A model generated the notes under the pieces. It did not search any database. It was not told where the DNA came from and was given only the letters and a program-made list of their open reading frames with translations. DNA of 8,240 bases from an uncultured Clostridium sp. (GTDB lineage Bacteria; Bacillota; Clostridia; Oscillospirales; Acutalibacteraceae). Below, in pieces: positions 5,178 through 8,240 of the stretch; position 1 is the stretch's first letter; each line of letters starts with the position of its first letter. The stretch spans positions 1-8,240 of the forward strand of contig CAKUYY010000062.1 of assembly GCA_934717555.1 (NCBI GenBank), read 5' to 3'. The translations under genes and the position numbers were made by a program.

Positions 5178-6356
5178 ATGGCAAAAGAGCTTTTGTTAAA
5201 ATATGGATGTAATCCCAATCAGACCCCATCTCGTATTTTTATGCAGGATGAAAAAGAGCTTCCTATTCAGGTCTTAAATGGAAAACCTGGTTACATCAAT
5301 TTTTTGGATGCCTTTAATAGCTGGCAATTGGTAAAAGAATTAAAAGAAGCTACCCACCTGCCATGCGCAGCTTCCTTTAAACATGTAAGTCCAGCGGGAG
5401 CAGCTGTGGGAACCGAACTTTCTGAAACGCTGAAAAAAATCTATTTTGTAGATGATTTAGAGCTTTCTCCCCTGGCTTGCGCCTACGCGAAGGCCAGGGG
5501 GGCAGACCGTATGTCTTCCTATGGGGATTGGATTGCTCTTTCTGATGTATGTGACGCATCTACGGCTACGCTGATTGCCCGAGAGGTTTCTGACGGCATC
5601 ATTGCTCCCGGCTATACGGAAGAAGCTTTAACCATTTTAAAAAGCAAACGTAAAGGGAATTATAATATCGTATCCATTGATGAGAACTATGTTCCTGATC
5701 CTGTGGAACATAAACAGGTTTATGGTGTCACTTTTGAACAGGGAAGAAATGACCTGAAAATCCATAACGACCTACTCCAGAACATTGTGACAGAAAATAA
5801 GGAGCTGCCGGAAAACGCGAAGAGGGATCTGTTGATCGCTCTGATTACTTTAAAATATACCCAGTCTAACTCGGTCTGCTATGTCAAAGACGGACAAGCA
5901 ATTGGCGTGGGCGCTGGACAGCAGTCTAGAATTCATTGCACTCGTTTGGCGGGCAATAAAGCGGATATTTGGTATTTACGGCAGCATCCCAAGGTTTTGG
6001 GGTTAAAGTTTAAAGAAGGCATCCGCCGGCCAGATCGGGATAACACCATTGATGTGTATATCTCTGACGATTATATGGATGTTTTGGCAGATGGGGTTTG
6101 GGAGCAGTTTTTTGCAGAGAAGCCTGAGCCGCTCAGCAGGCAGGAGAAACGTGAATGGCTGGATACCCTAACGGGAGTTTCTTTGGGGTCAGATGCGTTC
6201 TTCCCCTTTGGTGACAACATTGAACGGGCGCATCGCAGCGGTGTACAGTATATCGCTCAGCCTGGTGGATCCATCCGTGATGACAATGTCATTGATACCT
6301 GTAATAAGTATCAAATGACCATGGCCTTTACGGGTATTCGATTGTTCCATCATTAA
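5178..6356 (+). CDS. purH: Stand-alone AICAR transformylase (phosphoribosylaminoimidazolecarboxamide formyltransferase)
   Basis: This 392-residue protein corresponds to only the AICARFT half of bifunctional PurH; the N-terminal cyclohydrolase domain is absent and its job is taken by the adjacent purO. It formylates AICAR with 10-formyl-THF to give FAICAR. The catalytic Lys-His pair of the family is Lys68-His69 in AASFKHVSPAGAAVG. Further landmarks are LKYTQSNSVCYVKDGQ, IGVGAGQQSRIHCTRLAG, DAFFPFGDNIERAHRSGV, AQPGGSIRDD and the C-terminal MAFTGIRLFHH, the normal PurH ending. The start has AAAGGG (5162-5167), 10 bases upstream. The 18-base gap to purO and shared strand imply co-transcription. 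Product and substrate pass directly between the two neighbours. Confidence 0.95.
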   Translation: MAKELLLKYGCNPNQTPSRIFMQDEKELPIQVLNGKPGYINFLDAFNSWQLVKELKEATHLPCAASFKHVSPAGAAVGTELSETLKKIYFVDDLELSPLACAYAKARGADRMSSYGDWIALSDVCDASTATLIAREVSDGIIAPGYTEEALTILKSKRKGNYNIVSIDENYVPDPVEHKQVYGVTFEQGRNDLKIHNDLLQNIVTENKELPENAKRDLLIALITLKYTQSNSVCYVKDGQAIGVGAGQQSRIHCTRLAGNKADIWYLRQHPKVLGLKFKEGIRRPDRDNTIDVYISDDYMDVLADGVWEQFFAEKPEPLSRQEKREWLDTLTGVSLGSDAFFPFGDNIERAHRSGVQYIAQPGGSIRDDNVIDTCNKYQMTMAFTGIRLFHH

Positions 6357-6369
6357 TTTAAGAGATTGA

Positions 6370-6410
6370 CACAATAAGGGCAGAAGGCAAAGTCATCTGC
6401 CCTTATTGTG
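6370..6410 (+). repeat. Strong perfect hairpin between purH and purD
   Basis: CACAATAAGGGCAGA (6370-6384) and TCTGCCCTTATTGTG (6396-6410) are a perfect 15-bp inverted repeat around an 11-base loop. The loop itself can form three more pairs. Neither strand has a following T-tract, so this is not a standard intrinsic terminator. Its place in the purH-purD gap suggests an RNA-stability or processing element, a partial terminator, or a protein-binding site. Confidence 0.75.
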
Positions 6411-6442
6411 GATATTACAATTAAGAGAGGGATTTGAAGATC

Positions 6443-7708
6443 ATGAAGGTTTTAGTAGTTGGCGGCGGCGGACGGGAACATACTATTGTCCGCAAGCTCA
6501 AAGAGAGCCCGAGGGTCAATAAGCTTTATTGTGCGCCGGGCAACGGCGGAATTTCCCGTGATGCAGAGTGTGTCAATATTTCTGCTATGGATATTGATAA
6601 GATGGTTTCTTTTGCCAAAGAGCAGAAGATGGATTTGGTTTTTGTAGCTCCAGACGACCCTTTGGCAGCGGGGATGGTAGATGCTTTGGAAAAAGAAGGG
6701 ATCCGGGCTTTTGGCCCCCGGGCCAATGCAGCGATTATTGAAAGCAGTAAAGTCTTTTCTAAAGAGCTGATGAAAAAGTATCATATCCCCACTGCTGGTT
6801 ATGAAGTTTTTGACGACCCTCAGAGGGCGGTTGCTTATATTCAGTCTCAGAATCAATATCCAGTTGTTGTAAAGGCGGACGGCTTGGCGCTTGGGAAGGG
6901 CGTAGTGATTGCTCAAAATTTTGAGGAAGCCAAAGAAGCGGTTCATTCCATTATGGAAGAGAAAGTATTTGGAGCTTCTGGAAATCAAGTAGTCATTGAA
7001 GAGTTTCTCACAGGCCCGGAGGTTTCTGTTTTGGCGTTTACCGATGGTACTTGTGTAAAGCCTATGGTATCTTCCAAAGACCATAAACGTGCCTATGATG
7101 GGGACCAGGGGAAAAATACTGGTGGTATGGGTACGATTAGCCCAAATCCCTATTATACAGAAGAAATTGCTGAAGAATGCATGCGGACTATTTTTCAACC
7201 TACCGTAGCGGCTATGAAAGCAGAAGGACGTCCTTTTCAGGGATGTCTGTATTTTGGTTTGATGATTACCCCCAAAGGGCCTAAAGTTATTGAATATAAC
7301 GCACGTTTTGGGGATCCTGAGGCACAAGTAGTGTTGCCCCGTCTGAAAACAGACTTGATGGATGTTATTGATGCGGTCATTGATAAAAAATTGGCAGATT
7401 TGGAGATTGAGTGGAAAAATTGTGCAGCGGCTTGTGTCGTTATGGCGTCTGGCGGATATCCAGGCAGCTACCCCAAAGGGATAGAAATCCAGGGCCTCGA
7501 CGCTCAGGGGCAAGTAGAAGGGGCAACGGTATATCATGCAGGTACCTCTTATGAGAATGGGGTATTCCGTACAGCAGGAGGACGAGTACTAGGGGTAACA
7601 GCTTTAGCGGGTCATTTGGAAGAAGCGCTTGAAAAAGCCTATACAGCTGTCAATAAAATTCATTTTGAAGGTGCTCATTACCGGAAGGATATCGGAAAAA
7701 CAAAATAA
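6443..7708 (+). CDS. purD: PurD, phosphoribosylamine-glycine ligase (GAR synthetase)
   Basis: This 421-residue ATP-grasp ligase joins phosphoribosylamine and glycine, the second step of the pathway. Visible landmarks are VVGGGGREH (5-13, phosphoribosylamine-binding loop), APGNGG (31-36), VVKADGLALGKGV (142-154, ATP-grasp), EEFLTGPEVS (186-195), SSKDHKRAYDGDQGKNTGGMG (read as SSKDHKRAYDG and DQGKNTGGMG, 210-230) and YNARFGDPEAQVVLPRL (285-301, metal and ATP ligands). I chose ATG 6443 rather than the in-frame TTG at 6434: MKVLVVGGGGREH is the usual PurD N terminus, and AGAGAGGG (6424-6431) is well spaced for 6443 but only 2 bases from 6434. The family segment often written GPEAPL reads APDDPL here. 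It is the last gene of the operon. Confidence 0.96.
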   Translation: MKVLVVGGGGREHTIVRKLKESPRVNKLYCAPGNGGISRDAECVNISAMDIDKMVSFAKEQKMDLVFVAPDDPLAAGMVDALEKEGIRAFGPRANAAIIESSKVFSKELMKKYHIPTAGYEVFDDPQRAVAYIQSQNQYPVVVKADGLALGKGVVIAQNFEEAKEAVHSIMEEKVFGASGNQVVIEEFLTGPEVSVLAFTDGTCVKPMVSSKDHKRAYDGDQGKNTGGMGTISPNPYYTEEIAEECMRTIFQPTVAAMKAEGRPFQGCLYFGLMITPKGPKVIEYNARFGDPEAQVVLPRLKTDLMDVIDAVIDKKLADLEIEWKNCAAACVVMASGGYPGSYPKGIEIQGLDAQGQVEGATVYHAGTSYENGVFRTAGGRVLGVTALAGHLEEALEKAYTAVNKIHFEGAHYRKDIGKTK

Positions 7709-7729
7709 AAAGATTTCAATACCATTTTT

Positions 7730-7771
7730 AAGAGGATCTGTAGGATCGTTAAGATCTGCAGATCCTCTTTT
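7730..7771 (+). terminator. Intrinsic terminator after purD
   Basis: AAGAGGATCTG (7730-7740) pairs perfectly with CAGATCCTCTT (7759-7769), with TTTT at 7768-7771, 22 bases after the purD stop. The loop carries extra GATC pairs. GATCTG occurs twice (7735-7740 and 7753-7758), so a smaller hairpin from the palindrome GATCTGCAGATC (7753-7764) can compete. The T-tract is short, so termination may be incomplete. It separates the purine operon from the regulator gene. Confidence 0.75.
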
Positions 7772-7864
7772 GTATCCATCGAAAAATGAATTTTTTTGTT
7801 ATTATCCTTGCGTTTTTTCGATTTTTATCTTGCTTTTTTAAAGGTTAAGAATTAATATGGATAC
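7772..7864. repeat. Nested inverted repeats upstream of the RpiR-family gene
   Basis: GTATCCAT (7772-7779) is repeated inverted as ATGGATAC (7857-7864), and inside it ATCGAAAAA (7778-7786) is repeated inverted as TTTTTCGAT (7814-7822). The outer copy on the right overlaps the promoter -10 and start region, so the pair could be distant operator half-sites. The inner pair could form a weak hairpin followed by TTTT. The region is very T-rich, so chance matches are easy. Confidence 0.4.
7830..7858 (+). promoter_or_regulatory. Candidate promoter for the RpiR-family regulator
   Basis: TTGCTT (7830-7835) and TAATAT (7853-7858) are 17 bases apart, matching 3/6 and 4/6 of the sigma-A consensus. The predicted start is near 7865, just before AGGAG (7867-7871). 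The spacing and the preceding terminator support it, but the hexamers are weak. Confidence 0.4.
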
Positions 7865-7882
7865 GTAGGAGTTGAACTGAAA

Positions 7883-8240
7883 ATGAAAAGACATCTATTA
7901 TCCCGAATGGAATCTTTAATGCCTGGTTTTTCAAAAGGCCAAAAAGCGATTGCAAGATATATTGAAGAACATTACGATAAAGCCGCCTTTATGACTGCTT
8001 CAAAATTAGGAGCTACTGTTGGGGTCAGTGAATCAACGGTGGTGCGTTTTGCTACGGAGGTTGGCTATGAAGGCTACCCGGAACTGCAAAAAGCGATGCA
8101 GGAGATGATACGTAGTAAATTGACCTCTGTTCAAAGGATGGAGGTTACCAGCAATCGGATAGGAAAAGCGGATATCCTGGATAGCGTATTAAATCAGGAT
8201 ATCGATAAAATACGCCGTACCATGGAAGAAATTTCCCACG
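7883..8240 (+). CDS. RpiR/MurR-family transcriptional regulator, N-terminal part, 3' truncated by window edge
   Basis: The frame is open from ATG 7883 to the window end, giving 119 codons. The protein begins MKRHLLSRMESLMPGFSKGQ, and residues 1 to about 77 fit the RpiR-type helix-turn-helix domain: KGQKAIARYIEEHYDKAAFMTASKL, split as KGQKAIARYIEEH and YDKAAFMTASKL, then the recognition-helix segment VGVSESTVVRFATEVGYEGYPEL. The C-terminal SIS sugar-phosphate-binding domain expected in this family would lie beyond the window. Such proteins regulate sugar-phosphate or amino-sugar genes, usually neighbours. The target here is unknown, and a role in purine control is not indicated. AGGAG (7867-7871) is 11 bases before the start. 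Confidence 0.9.
   Translation, partial: MKRHLLSRMESLMPGFSKGQKAIARYIEEHYDKAAFMTASKLGATVGVSESTVVRFATEVGYEGYPELQKAMQEMIRSKLTSVQRMEVTSNRIGKADILDSVLNQDIDKIRRTMEEISH

Noticed and set aside
6366..6371. Perfect -35 hexamer TTGACA before purD
   Set aside because: No reasonable -10 element lies 16-19 bases downstream; the hexamer overlaps the hairpin arm.
6434..6442. Upstream TTG start for purD
   Set aside because: It is 2 bases from the ribosome site and would add three residues before the canonical MKVLVVGGGGREH N terminus.
6452..7537. 361-codon minus-strand open frame inside purD
   Set aside because: It lies wholly antisense to a clear PurD with all motifs, and its translation is rich in Cys, His, Arg and Phe with no recognisable domain. 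It is a codon-bias shadow.

Overview
The window is a de novo purine biosynthesis gene cluster on the plus strand of a low- to mid-GC Gram-positive, most likely a member of the Clostridia and perhaps an Oscillospirales-like gut anaerobe. The evidence for that placement is the gene order purE-purF-purM-purN-purO-purH-purD, a PurF of the Fe-S/propeptide type, a stand-alone AICAR transformylase next to a PurO-type IMP cyclohydrolase instead of bifunctional PurH, strong GGAGG-type ribosome sites, and the sequence style of the RpiR regulator. The genus cannot be named from the sequence alone.

Layout: 1-366 is the 3' end of an SPFH/band 7 (stomatin-like) membrane-associated protein gene. 367-699 is a non-coding leader. 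It holds a good sigma-A-type promoter (459-487) with a palindrome in its spacer, a possible 27-codon leader peptide (519-602), and an intrinsic terminator (607-642) directly ahead of purE, which together look like an attenuator. purE (700-1206) follows. A 60-base gap with its own promoter-like sequence leads to purF (1267-2685). purF is interrupted by one in-frame TAG at 2257-2259, with perfect family similarity continuing in the same frame on both sides. Then come purM (2787-3821), purN (3815-4441, overlapping purM), purO (4449-5159), purH/AICARFT (5178-6356), a strong hairpin (6370-6410) and purD (6443-7708). An intrinsic terminator (7730-7771) closes the operon. A promoter region with nested inverted repeats precedes a truncated RpiR/MurR-type regulator (7883 to the window end).

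How the genes work together: PurF makes phosphoribosylamine from PRPP and glutamine, PurD adds glycine, PurN formylates GAR, PurM closes the imidazole ring to AIR, PurE carboxylates (as N5-CAIR mutase), the stand-alone PurH formylates AICAR, and PurO closes the ring to IMP. purL/purQ/purS, purK, purC and purB are not in the window and must be elsewhere if the pathway is complete.

The point most worth attention is the TAG in purF, the committed step of the pathway. It could be a real nonsense mutation, a sequencing error, or a read-through/recoded codon. Second is the purE leader, where a small ORF ends 4 bases before a terminator stem. No known riboswitch class, mobile element, CRISPR array, tRNA or rRNA was recognised.
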